This document shows, piece by piece, positions 26,771-36,337 of a DNA stretch of 64,000 bases. Within the stretch, counting starts at the first letter, position 1, and every line of letters begins with the position of its first letter. The translations under genes were made by a program, and so were the position numbers. Source of the DNA: Candidatus Poribacteria bacterium (GTDB lineage Bacteria; Poribacteria; WGA-4E; PCPOR2b); contig JAPPKS010000014.1 of assembly GCA_028819845.1 (NCBI GenBank), positions 1-64,000 on the forward strand, read 5' to 3'. Below the pieces are notes generated by a model, which saw only the letters and a program-made list of their open reading frames with translations, was not told the origin of the DNA and did no database searches.

Positions 26771-28405
26771 ATGAACGTCGCTGATGCTATTGCTGAAATT
26801 TTAAAGCGGGAAGGTGTGAAGTATCTATTTGCCTACCCGGTCAACCCAACTATTGAAGCCGCGGCGAAGATAGGTATTCGCCCAATCATCGTTCGCCAAG
26901 AACGGGTTGGCCTGCATATGGCTGATGGCTTCAGCCGGGTAACCTCGGGTGAACAGATTGGCGTATTCTGCATGCAAAGCGGGCCAGGATCGGAGAATGC
27001 TTTTGGCGGTATTGCCCAGGCGTATGGGGATTCCGTCCCAATCGTCGTCATACCGATGGGCTACTCGCGTGCCCTGACTAACACACCGCCCAACTTCAAC
27101 TCCTTCATCAACTACCGGCACATCACCAAATCCTGCGAACAAGTTACTCTGCCTCAGGCCGTACCGGGAGCATTGCGGCGAGCCTTTACCCAGGTGCGAA
27201 ATGGGCGTCCTCGTCCAGCGGTGGTGGAAATCCCCAGCGATGTGTTTCAGGAAGGGCTCTCTGGCCCCTTACAATATTTTCCTACACCAATTTTGCGTTC
27301 TGGCCCAGACCCGCATGTGATACGTGACGTAGCCAGCACATTGCTGGATGCGAATCATCCGGTAATCTACGCAGGACAAGGCGTCCATTATGCTAAAGGT
27401 TGGAAAGCTTTACGAGCATTATCGGAAATCTTGGCAGCGCCGGTGACCACCAGCCTTGCCGGCAAGAGCGCCTTCCCAGAATCTCATCCCTTATCACTAG
27501 GTTCTGGCGGGCGTTCTATCCCAAAAACCGTGCATGACTTTTTGCATAACGCCGATGTAATTTTCGGTATCGGATGCAGCTTCGCCGCCACCAGTTATGG
27601 TGTGCGCATACCGACGGACAAGACCATTATTCATGCGACGCTGGACCCTGCGGACATCAACAAAGATCTGGCTGTGAAACACGCTTTAGTGGGGGACGCC
27701 CGTCTGGTCCTGGAAGCATTGGTTGCCGAAATCCGTGAGCGCTTGGGCGGTAAGCCCCGCGGCCATTTCAATCGAGTAGCGCAACAGATAAATTCCATCA
27801 AAGCAGAATGGCTAGCGCAATGGAAACACAAGCTTACCGCTAACGAAATTCCGATTTCGCCTTATCGAGTAATCTGGGACTTGATGCACACCGTAGATGC
27901 GGCAAATACAATTATCACACACGACGCAGGAAGCCCCCGTGATCAGCTCTCCCCCTTCTGGAAACCGGTTACCCCGCTTTCCTATATCGGCTGGGGCAAA
28001 ACCACCCAACTGGGTTACGGCCTCGGACTAGCAATGGGTGCCAAGCTAGCCAGCCCAGACAAACTGTGCATCAACGTCTGGGGCGATGCTGCCATCGGTT
28101 TTACAGGGATGGACTTCGAAACCGCAGTCAGGGAGCAGATTCCCATCCTTTCGCTGCTGTTCAATAAATTCTCAATGGCGATTGAATTGCCGGTGATGCC
28201 GGTTTCTACGGAGAAATTCCGCAGCACGGATATTTCCGGTCATTATGCAGATATGGCGAGGTGCTTCGGCGGATATGGGGAACGGGTAACTACACCTGAT
28301 GAAATTGTCCCCGCAATCAAACGAGGAATTCAGAAAACTAAGGAAGGTGTTCCAGCCTTGCTGGAATTCATAACCGCCAAAGAGATAGATTTTTCTATGT
28401 TTTAA
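26771..28405 (+). CDS. Thiamine-diphosphate-dependent enzyme, second copy type
   Basis: A 544-residue acetolactate synthase-like enzyme. The N-terminal domain has the conserved Glu region (VRQERVGLHMADGFSRV); the C-terminal domain has GDAAIGFTGM...NKF, a diverged form of the GDG...NN diphosphate motif. It would act on a 2-oxo acid. It shares only the fold-level pattern with the protein at 12826-14583, so it is not a recent duplicate. A GGAG site six bases upstream supports the ATG at 26771. Confidence 0.7.
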   Translation: MNVADAIAEILKREGVKYLFAYPVNPTIEAAAKIGIRPIIVRQERVGLHMADGFSRVTSGEQIGVFCMQSGPGSENAFGGIAQAYGDSVPIVVIPMGYSRALTNTPPNFNSFINYRHITKSCEQVTLPQAVPGALRRAFTQVRNGRPRPAVVEIPSDVFQEGLSGPLQYFPTPILRSGPDPHVIRDVASTLLDANHPVIYAGQGVHYAKGWKALRALSEILAAPVTTSLAGKSAFPESHPLSLGSGGRSIPKTVHDFLHNADVIFGIGCSFAATSYGVRIPTDKTIIHATLDPADINKDLAVKHALVGDARLVLEALVAEIRERLGGKPRGHFNRVAQQINSIKAEWLAQWKHKLTANEIPISPYRVIWDLMHTVDAANTIITHDAGSPRDQLSPFWKPVTPLSYIGWGKTTQLGYGLGLAMGAKLASPDKLCINVWGDAAIGFTGMDFETAVREQIPILSLLFNKFSMAIELPVMPVSTEKFRSTDISGHYADMARCFGGYGERVTTPDEIVPAIKRGIQKTKEGVPALLEFITAKEIDFSMF

Positions 28406-28524
28406 GCGGTTTCGGGATATTCAGTAGCCGGAAAATCTCACTCCGATGCCGCTCGAGTGAAGGAGCGGACTATGCAGGGATGAGTCGGCATTGCAGGCAT
28501 CGGTTCTATGCTACGTGTCCAATA

Positions 28525-29154
28525 CTAGTTTTTTAACACTCGATCGATAACTCGCTGAATTGTATCAACGTCAAATCCACGCCTTAGTAAAAAATCGTGC
28601 ATGCGTCGTTTGGCTACATGCGGTAAAAGGGACTTGTAATGCACCGCCTGTTTTCGTGCGGCTTTTAACGCCATCCCAGATTCGTCCTTATCATCTATCG
28701 TGTCAAGGACACAGTCAGCGGTCGATTGGTCAATTCCTTTGCTTACCAATTCGCGCTTCAGTACCCTTTTTCCGCGCGGCTTAAGGCGCAGACGACGATT
28801 AACCCAGCTCCGTGCATAGTTCTCGCCCTTAACGACGCCCAGCTCCTCCAGTTCCGCCAGCGCGGTATCAATAGTTCTTTCGCCGCATCCCCTTCGTCCG
28901 AGCAAATCAATTAACTGCTGTTTGCTATAGGTTTGATTTCGCAATAGATTAAGAATGAAGTTCTTGGTCTTTGTGACTCCGTCCGCTTCAATTAATTTTT
29001 GAAGCACCTCCGCCTCAATTTCCAGGCCTATTCGCAAACCGAGTACAGCAATTAAACTTGAATCGACGACTCCAAACTGATGACAATCGAGAAAAAGCGC
29101 GCATCGGTCAGGGTTTTTTTCATCAATCTGGATATCGGTAATCTGCTTTTTCAT
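28525..29154 (-). CDS. RecX-type regulatory protein
   Basis: A 209-residue protein made of three-helix repeats. The features fit RecX: LLRNQTYSKQQLIDLLGRRG, LEELGVVKGENYARSWVNRRL, and a closing VAKRRMHDFLLRRGFDVDTIQRVI. RecX modulates RecA filaments. No recA is in the window. It starts exactly after the stop codon of the ThuA-like gene (TAAATG junction), so the two are probably co-transcribed. Confidence 0.8.
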   Translation of the reverse strand: MKKQITDIQIDEKNPDRCALFLDCHQFGVVDSSLIAVLGLRIGLEIEAEVLQKLIEADGVTKTKNFILNLLRNQTYSKQQLIDLLGRRGCGERTIDTALAELEELGVVKGENYARSWVNRRLRLKPRGKRVLKRELVSKGIDQSTADCVLDTIDDKDESGMALKAARKQAVHYKSLLPHVAKRRMHDFLLRRGFDVDTIQRVIDRVLKN

Positions 29155-29778
29155 TTATTCGCTCGGTTCGGCTGCCCAGAGCGCGCCGCGCAGTAGAAGC
29201 GTTCCGAATATCTCTTGACTACAAGCTTTGGCGTCATGCCCCAGAGCAAGATAGAAGACACGCCCTGCGCCCCAATTTTTGGTCCAAACCACAGGCATCG
29301 TGCCGCCCTTACTCAACCCCGTGGCGAGTACATTAACGCGGGAATCGTAGTCTAAAATATACTGCTCATCCGTGACCATGAACTCTTCAATGCCCGCTGT
29401 AATCGGGTGTGTAGTATCTGAGACGTTCACCTGGTACTCCCGGTAACGGGGATGCGTGACGAAATGCCCTCCAATCATCGCCCGATACTCCGGGCACTCT
29501 CTGAACGAATCGGCGGCACAATGCACACCCGCGAAGCCTTTTCCCGAAGCAATGTGGTTTAACAACCCGTTTTTCTGGGCGTCCGACATTTCGCCAAGGG
29601 TATAATAGAAAACGATGAGGTCGTAAGGAGCCAACCGAGGAGCGGTGAGGGCATCAAGATCCTCTTCGATTTTGGTGATTTTAAATTCATCACGCCGGGA
29701 TAAGATTTCAATGATTGCTTCACTACAACCTTGCCAGTCATGCAAAGACCCGCCGGCAAATACGAGTGTATTAATCAT
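29155..29778 (-). CDS. ThuA-like protein
   Basis: A 207-residue protein of the ThuA fold (class I glutamine amidotransferase-like, trehalose utilisation type): LVFAGGSLHDWQGC at the start, GKGFAGVHCAADSFRECPEYRAMIGGHFVTHP in the middle, and PVVWTKNWGAGRVFYLALGHD near the end. The role of this family is not settled; sugar processing is often proposed. It starts with a GGAG site and is directly followed by recX. Confidence 0.8.
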   Translation of the reverse strand: MINTLVFAGGSLHDWQGCSEAIIEILSRRDEFKITKIEEDLDALTAPRLAPYDLIVFYYTLGEMSDAQKNGLLNHIASGKGFAGVHCAADSFRECPEYRAMIGGHFVTHPRYREYQVNVSDTTHPITAGIEEFMVTDEQYILDYDSRVNVLATGLSKGGTMPVVWTKNWGAGRVFYLALGHDAKACSQEIFGTLLLRGALWAAEPSE

Positions 29779-29984
29779 CGTTGATTTCTCCTCACTACAT
29801 AAATCTGACTTGAATACGGTAGCTTGGTTTTACCGGGTGGGATTATATCACAAGTTCTAGGGTAACAACAAGCAGCCTTGACTGATTTGAAAATTCAAAC
29901 AATAAAGACTAGAAAGGTAAATTATGGGACGTGAGTAAGCACATGGAATAGAGGGTAAGAAGGAATTGCTGAGGTTCTTTGCCC

Positions 29985-32900
29985 TTAAAAATAAGAACGT
30001 CCAAGCGTCGTTCCAGCGCTAAAGGCATTATAGGGCACGCCTGCGGGCAGACTTCGGAAGCCCCACGTGTCCGTTGTCGCATCGTACCCAAGCCCAACCG
30101 AAGCTGCAGACTCTTCGATTAGGTTAATTTGAAAAATGAAATCTTGGCGGACATTGTCAGAATCTGTACCGCGCCTGATGCCGCGGCGATTCCACCGTAT
30201 GGTAAGATTCCAGTCATGGAGATTCCGTCGTACCGCGATACTTTGCGAATAGAACTGTTGTTCAATCCAATCATAAATTAGGTTGAAGTCAAACTCCACG
30301 AGCCTATTCGGACGGAAACTCCAACTCGCCGTGTAATCCCGTCTGGCACGTGTTGTCCTTTTATTGAACGAACTCCCCAATGAAAAATGCCACGTTGTTC
30401 GCCGGTATCTGAGATTCGTACGAAAACCGACCATTTTGAATCGTTCCCCGCCAATCTCTGATTCATTAGGATTGTGGGTTGTGCGCATTGTAATAGTCAT
30501 CTTACGGCTCGCCAGCGGAGTAATCCTTAAATCGCTTTCAATCAGGTCGAATTCTCGATTTCTCTCCTTGGCGCGTTCGGAAAAGTCTGCCCTTAATCGA
30601 GTTGTGAAGTCTAGAAGCCGGAGCGCAGATTTGCTGCGGCGCGTCTTCACTTCAATGCTCGTACGGAAAACATAAGCGAGACTTTTTCTTTCAAAGAAGT
30701 GAGTGCTGGGGCCAAACGGGTAAAGGTCATCTTCCTCCCTTTCAACAGGTGGTTGATAATTCAATTTGAGACTCGAATCAATTTGATGCCGCATACGGCG
30801 TACGCCAGGAATAAAGCCGATGTCATATATTCGAAAGAGCGTATTGCTCGCGGTCGCTCGTGTACTGTACACACCACGCAAGATATTTTGGTTGCCAGCT
30901 CGGTCTTTGGAATGCCAAATTAGGTTGCTTTGCAGCGTAACATCAAGCAACAACTCGCGGTTAGGCATAATTTGTGAGGTCGATTGTTTCCGGAGATCGA
31001 AGCCAAGATCCATCGTCTGCAAGAACACATCTTCCTCATCCCTATATCGTTCGCGGTAGAAGTTGCCCAAGGCAGTGTCGAAATCAAAGCTGGTGTTTTC
31101 AAGCGTAGGGAAAGAAACCATTGAAAGAATGGGGCGGTCAGTGCGTAATTTATCAGCAACCCAGGTTAGACCGGAATTTAGCGTTTTGAACAACGGCAGC
31201 CGATTGAAGCGCATTCGAGACAGTGAGACCGTGAATGCAGGCAGTTTTTGCAGAGTTGTTGTCCCTTCCCCTGTGAGATCTAAGGTGTGATTCACCTGTA
31301 AACGCCCCAAGAACTCTCCGATGGTCTCCCGAGAAAAAGTCAAATTGCCATCCTCGTCATAATCGTCCGTATCCCGTGCCGACAATGCGGAACCCCAAGT
31401 CACCACGGAAAAGGAGTCAATGGTCGACTCATTCTCTCCTAATCCTTCTTTGTAAGTTCGTGCGCCCCACAGCACGCGACTCACCCAACTCACAGGCCGC
31501 CGCCCTTTGGCTCGGCTATCCCAAGGCGTATAAATGACATGGTTATGCCCCCACCGCATGGTCCACTTTTGTCCGGTTCGGAAGGGTTTTTTGCGATTAG
31601 ACGAATATTGGTCTTCGGCGAGAAATAGCAAATCGCCCCTGAAAGTGCGTTTCCTATCAACTTTGACGATGCGGTACCCTTTCTTAGTTTTGATAACGCG
31701 GCTCGATTCACCCCGATAAAGCCGTTGGGTTTGTGAAGCGACATTCCGCGGCATTTCCCACTTGCCACGAAAGCCGTACTTCTCGTAGACTTTCGCTTCC
31801 TCTTCTCCGTTTTCCTCGTCCAAGTTTTCTTCTTCCGGCGAATCTATTGTGTTATCAGTTTCCGTATACTGTATTGCGTCATGTGTACTATCCGATTGAG
31901 GTTCGCCGTTCTCCTCTGGTTCTGCCCCATCTTGTTCCTCTGGGTCTTCCCGGGCTTCTATTACCTCTTTTTCCGCTTGCAGAGCAGCCCATTCTGCTTC
32001 AAATTGGCTAGCAATGTCTTCAAAACTAGGCGTCGGCTGCTTTTCAATTAATTGGAAGATATAAACCCCGAGGTTGGTCTTTACTGGCGGTGTGATTTCA
32101 CCAGGGTGTTCAAACTGACGCACCGAATACCGCCAACGATTGTCCATTTCAATTAATGGCATCCACGCGCCTTGATTAACTCTGGCTGCTTCTGCTTCTT
32201 CGTATTCGGCAGCTAACTGATCGAACGTCTCACCGGCGCTTGCACGTTCCTGAATTTCATCCGCGGTAGCTTGAATAGATTCTCGAGTTGCGTCACTTGG
32301 TTCCACCACAATGTCAATTCGACGCACCTGAATCTCCCGTTCACCGTACACCTCAATGACATGTTCTACTTTTAAAATGTGAAACCCTGTTTCGGTCTGC
32401 AAAATCGGGCTAATGTCCCCGGGTTGCAGCTGGAAAGCAGCGTTTTCCAAAATTGGATTGAGCCTAAGTTCGCCGTCCTCGTCCCGCTCTCCGTGCACCA
32501 GAAAACCCATATTTCCGCCTTGATAACGGGTATCTTGATGGTCAGAACTGCTTTGAGCTATCTCGGCAAAATCGCCGTCTTCCGCCTGGAGTTGTGTGTA
32601 GATTTCGTTTGCTTCCTCATGCGCCCGTGCGACATCGTCTTCGCTAATCTTGTATTCCAAGAATATCTGGCGCATCTTAAAATTGTCATATTTGCCTTCC
32701 AATCGATCTGATAACTCTTCGGCTTTTTCTTCAAGATTCGCGCGTTCAGTTGGTGTTGCATCATCGGGAATGGGTACAAGAATCTCTTGAAATTTGACGT
32801 CATTGACACGATATTTTCCCTCGAATCCCCTACCGCCGCCTCGGCGTGCACTCTGATCGAACAGCAGCGCGCCATCATACCGCTGCCGGCGTGCGAGTGG

Positions 32901-33860
32901 CAAAATGATGCTGACAAACGGCCCCTGATAGCTATCAGTTCCAAGTTTTACAATCACCTTAGCGACTTTATCCTTGCGCAAATCACGGCGGTAGACCGGG
33001 AAATAAAAGAGCGGGATGCCACCCACCTTCAGCACAATGTTTTTCGCTATTAATTCTTTGTTAATTTTGACGATGATTTTAGAGGCGCTAAAGTAGAAAT
33101 GAGGGTGTTTGAGGGAACAGGTCGTGAGTGAACCGCCACGAATGTAGGATTCATCCGCTTCGATCTTGAAGATTTCTGTACCTCGGTAATACCAGGGATC
33201 GCTGTATGTAAACCCTTCCCGCACAACTCCTTTTTTGTTGTCGAGGTTGTAAACTAATTCGTTCGCATGCGTTTCCTCATTTTCAACAATGAGACGCACG
33301 TTGCCGGCCGCACGCATGATATTTTCGTCAAAATCCGCCCAAATATGGTCTGCGTGAAGCACGACGTCCTCAAATTTGATTAGCCCATTTCCGTGAATCT
33401 GGACTATATTCTCCTGGACGAATATCTCATCGCCATCACCGATGACTTTACCTTCTTCGGGGGTAGTATTATCAGGATCCAGTTGGGACTTGCGCTTTTT
33501 CTCGTTTTCTAGGGAAGTATCTTGGATATCGGGAGAAGGTTCGGATTGATTCTTTACATCCGTTGCGGTATCAACGCCGCCAGCGGCAGGTGGGAGATTA
33601 TCTTGGGCGGCCAAGGAACAAACAGATGCAAGCGAGAAACAGGCGAGAAAAGTTATTGATAATGCGCGAGATGTAAAACGTAATGCACAGCCAGTAACAC
33701 ACAAAACGTAATGAGAATACAGTAAAGCGGGAGATTTAGGAAATGAAATCCAATTTGAGTCTTGGCTATTTGGTCTTCCAGTTTTGGGTGCCTTTCTTTC
33801 CCTCCCTTCCATTCTGTGTCTTCTCTCTTCATTTAATCGGATTGATTTTGACGTATGCAC
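29985..33860 (-). CDS. lptD: LptD-like outer-membrane LPS transport barrel with inserted parvulin-like modules
   Basis: A very long protein (1291 residues from 33860; a second start at 33812 gives 1275). A signal peptide lies near residues 66-86. Residues about 140-275 form the OstA/LptA-like jellyroll and GIPLFYFPVYRRD at 281-293 is the usual LptD opening. The barrel is then interrupted by about 390 residues (about 355-740) carrying at least two, perhaps three, PpiC/parvulin-like modules (e.g. LQPGDISPILQTETGFHILKV) and an acidic low-complexity linker. The barrel resumes and ends in GRSYF, a C-terminal Phe typical of outer-membrane proteins. It follows the SurA-like gene and overlaps it slightly. 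Known LptD proteins do not normally contain such inserts. Confidence 0.75.
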   Translation of the reverse strand: MHTSKSIRLNEERRHRMEGRERKAPKTGRPNSQDSNWISFPKSPALLYSHYVLCVTGCALRFTSRALSITFLACFSLASVCSLAAQDNLPPAAGGVDTATDVKNQSEPSPDIQDTSLENEKKRKSQLDPDNTTPEEGKVIGDGDEIFVQENIVQIHGNGLIKFEDVVLHADHIWADFDENIMRAAGNVRLIVENEETHANELVYNLDNKKGVVREGFTYSDPWYYRGTEIFKIEADESYIRGGSLTTCSLKHPHFYFSASKIIVKINKELIAKNIVLKVGGIPLFYFPVYRRDLRKDKVAKVIVKLGTDSYQGPFVSIILPLARRQRYDGALLFDQSARRGGGRGFEGKYRVNDVKFQEILVPIPDDATPTERANLEEKAEELSDRLEGKYDNFKMRQIFLEYKISEDDVARAHEEANEIYTQLQAEDGDFAEIAQSSSDHQDTRYQGGNMGFLVHGERDEDGELRLNPILENAAFQLQPGDISPILQTETGFHILKVEHVIEVYGEREIQVRRIDIVVEPSDATRESIQATADEIQERASAGETFDQLAAEYEEAEAARVNQGAWMPLIEMDNRWRYSVRQFEHPGEITPPVKTNLGVYIFQLIEKQPTPSFEDIASQFEAEWAALQAEKEVIEAREDPEEQDGAEPEENGEPQSDSTHDAIQYTETDNTIDSPEEENLDEENGEEEAKVYEKYGFRGKWEMPRNVASQTQRLYRGESSRVIKTKKGYRIVKVDRKRTFRGDLLFLAEDQYSSNRKKPFRTGQKWTMRWGHNHVIYTPWDSRAKGRRPVSWVSRVLWGARTYKEGLGENESTIDSFSVVTWGSALSARDTDDYDEDGNLTFSRETIGEFLGRLQVNHTLDLTGEGTTTLQKLPAFTVSLSRMRFNRLPLFKTLNSGLTWVADKLRTDRPILSMVSFPTLENTSFDFDTALGNFYRERYRDEEDVFLQTMDLGFDLRKQSTSQIMPNRELLLDVTLQSNLIWHSKDRAGNQNILRGVYSTRATASNTLFRIYDIGFIPGVRRMRHQIDSSLKLNYQPPVEREEDDLYPFGPSTHFFERKSLAYVFRTSIEVKTRRSKSALRLLDFTTRLRADFSERAKERNREFDLIESDLRITPLASRKMTITMRTTHNPNESEIGGERFKMVGFRTNLRYRRTTWHFSLGSSFNKRTTRARRDYTASWSFRPNRLVEFDFNLIYDWIEQQFYSQSIAVRRNLHDWNLTIRWNRRGIRRGTDSDNVRQDFIFQINLIEESAASVGLGYDATTDTWGFRSLPAGVPYNAFSAGTTLGRSYF

Positions 33861-35145
33861 CCTTCAAAATTGTATCCGTGTAAGCCTGCCATCCCTCTTG
33901 AAATTTTTGCTCACGCAACACGAGGCGGATTTGTTCTTTTTCCGCTTCAGTAAGTTCGACGGCAGTTCGAGAATCAACCGTGAAGATGTGTAGTCCATGC
34001 GGGGTTTTGAGCGGTGCACTATATTCTCCAACTGCAAGTGCCTCAATGACCTTCCGCGTATTGGGATTCAAATCGTTGAGTGAACGCACACCAAGATTGC
34101 CGCCATCTGATTTCGTTTCCAAATCGTCCGAATATTGATTAACGAGCGTATTAAAATCTGTGCCCTGACGTAATTCCTGTAGTACAAGATTGGCGCGTTC
34201 ATTTGCTTTTTCAATGGCTTCTTCACCTGGTTTTAGATGAATAACAAGATAACGGAACGAAATCGTTTGGTTAGTCTTACTTTCAACATTGAAGAGATAA
34301 ATTCCATCATTCCCTTCAATAGGATCGCTAAGATCGCCGGCGTTTAGTGTAGAAAGTGCAATACGGAATGGCTGGGAGAGATTCGAAATCTCTGCTATCG
34401 GCCACTGAATCAATTCGCCAACTTTCGATGAAGCTCGCTCCTGACCCTGTTCATCATCCGAATAGCGGCGGGCAAGTTCGGCAAATGACTTGCCAATTTT
34501 AATTTCGTTAAGGATGGCGTCCATCTCTTTAATCGCGGCTTGCCGCTTGGCTTCGCTAGCCTTGAAAGCGATGAAGATGTGCTTCAAATGCACCTCGTCA
34601 GTTTTCGTTGTAAATTGCTCCCGGTTTTCTTCAAAAAACTTCATGACATCTGCATCTCTAACTTGGAGTTTTGGCAGTACACGCTGCATTAATAGCCGCT
34701 CCGCCATCAGGTTCCGCTTCGCTTGCTCTCGAAAGGCACTCAGGGTATATCCCTCTCTTTTCAACTGTTCTATGAACTCCTCTTCTGTTTCAATTTTTGC
34801 ATTCTTCTTAAAGTTTTGGATGTATTGTTCCACTTCCTCATCCGTCACCTCAATTTTCAAGCTTAATGCAGTTTCTACGAGGAGCATCTGGCGAATCAGA
34901 CGGTCAAGCAGCTCTTGGCGTTCCTGTTCCGCTCTTTCCATAGCTTCGCGCGGACTGAATTGATGCGCGGTCTGTAGTTCCATTGCGCGTTGTTTCACGA
35001 CGTTTTCGAGTTCCCATTTAGTTATTACGGAGTCATTGACATAAGCGATAATTTCATCAAATGTCCGCGCAAACAGAGCGTTGTGCCCGATTGCCACAAA
35101 AAACAATATAAGGAGAGCTTGGCGAATTAAGTTCGCGGAGCGCAT
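33829..35145 (-). CDS. SurA-like periplasmic chaperone/prolyl isomerase
   Basis: A 438-residue protein with a signal peptide (LLILFFVAIGHNALFA), a SurA-type N-terminal domain (about 28-185), and two parvulin domains: about 186-290 (VHLKHIFIAF...DLSDPIEGNDGIYLF) and about 295-392 (FRYLVIHLKP...EYSAPLKTPHGLHIF). It would escort outer-membrane proteins through the periplasm and isomerise prolyl bonds. A GGAGG site favours the ATG at 35145. Its end overlaps the lptD-like gene, fitting a joint role in outer-membrane assembly. Confidence 0.8.
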   Translation of the reverse strand: MRSANLIRQALLILFFVAIGHNALFARTFDEIIAYVNDSVITKWELENVVKQRAMELQTAHQFSPREAMERAEQERQELLDRLIRQMLLVETALSLKIEVTDEEVEQYIQNFKKNAKIETEEEFIEQLKREGYTLSAFREQAKRNLMAERLLMQRVLPKLQVRDADVMKFFEENREQFTTKTDEVHLKHIFIAFKASEAKRQAAIKEMDAILNEIKIGKSFAELARRYSDDEQGQERASSKVGELIQWPIAEISNLSQPFRIALSTLNAGDLSDPIEGNDGIYLFNVESKTNQTISFRYLVIHLKPGEEAIEKANERANLVLQELRQGTDFNTLVNQYSDDLETKSDGGNLGVRSLNDLNPNTRKVIEALAVGEYSAPLKTPHGLHIFTVDSRTAVELTEAEKEQIRLVLREQKFQEGWQAYTDTILKGAYVKINPIK

Positions 35146-35240
35146 ATAGGATGTACCTCCGTAAAATCCAATTGGAGATTTGAGTTGGGCATAGGCATTA
35201 AAGGTTACGATCTCACCTAAAGCCAAATACCCGACTCACA

Positions 35241-36248
35241 TTACCGTTCCTCAGACTTACTTTCAATGGGATCGTCGGCGGAAGAAGAATCATCCTCAGC
35301 AGCTTCAGTTTCTGTGCCGGCATCGTCTTCCTTTGGTGCCTCCGGAATTCGATCGATGTACGTCTTCACCTTCGCGCGTTCGCGGAGCTGCTCAATCCAT
35401 GCTTGCATCAATTGTTTACGTTTGTCGCGTTCGACAGCTCTTTCCACGTTGCGGCGCACATATTCTTCCTCAAGTTCTTGTTGGCGTTCTTGTTTATGTT
35501 CATCTTTGCGGAAAATCATGTAATACGGCCGCCCAAATTCGATAACAATAATCTCATCGCTTGTTTGGCCGACCTCCAGATCGAACGCCACCTTAACAAA
35601 AGGCTGCGCCTCTTCGGGATAAGAGTGGCGCGAAAAGAATCCCGTTGCGCCGGGGTCCGCCGGGTTTGAACCTGGGCCTTCCATTTCGCCCCTGTCTATT
35701 AGTTCTTTAGAAACTTCAACGATATCTTTGCCGTCTTTTATCTGCTGAAGCACTTCCTCGGCACGGGCTTTGTTTGCAACAGCTATGGCAATCCCCCGTA
35801 CCTGTTCAGGTTCGACAAATCTGTCTTTATTCTCTTCAAAGTAAAGCCTAAAGTCCTCTTCAGTTGTTGTTAGCTGCTGGTCAACTTCGAGTTCGGTAAG
35901 CTTATCAACCATCAATTCATGCAGATAATCGTGCACTTTTTCCAGAATCTCTGCATCTTCATCGAGTTTTTGATCTTTTGCAAGGCAGAGTATCAACCGA
36001 CTCTCTGCCATGAGGGTCATATATTCTTCGAGCTCCTGCTTCTCTTTGTATTGCCGTTTTTTGTAGTCCGGGAGTTCGTCAATCTCCGCCATCATCTCTT
36101 CAAGGGTAATGTGATGTTTGCCATCCCATTCAAACTCTGCAATCACTGTTCCGTCAGCACCGGTTGCTTTTCCGCCGCAGCCGATGAAAACGATGTTGAG
36201 TACAAACCCGCTAAGCAAAATGCAACAAATACTTCCCAGTTTCTTCAC
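35241..36248 (-). CDS. PpiC-type lipoprotein
   Basis: A 335-residue protein starting at a GTG with a strong GGAGG site. The N terminus has a lipoprotein signal ending in a Cys (VLNIVFIGCGG), so it is probably anchored to a membrane. Residues about 140-270 resemble a SurA-N/parvulin unit (PEQVRGIAIAVANKARAEEVLQQIKDGKD). The C terminus is acidic. It is a probable periplasmic chaperone related to the downstream gene product. Confidence 0.65.
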   Translation of the reverse strand: MKKLGSICCILLSGFVLNIVFIGCGGKATGADGTVIAEFEWDGKHHITLEEMMAEIDELPDYKKRQYKEKQELEEYMTLMAESRLILCLAKDQKLDEDAEILEKVHDYLHELMVDKLTELEVDQQLTTTEEDFRLYFEENKDRFVEPEQVRGIAIAVANKARAEEVLQQIKDGKDIVEVSKELIDRGEMEGPGSNPADPGATGFFSRHSYPEEAQPFVKVAFDLEVGQTSDEIIVIEFGRPYYMIFRKDEHKQERQQELEEEYVRRNVERAVERDKRKQLMQAWIEQLRERAKVKTYIDRIPEAPKEDDAGTETEAAEDDSSSADDPIESKSEER

Positions 36249-36337
36249 AATAATTCCTCCATAATCATACTTTTTGTTGGCTTTCGCCACCCATAATGAA
36301 CAAACTCGCTTATGGCGGCGAATTTTGTTCTTAGGAT

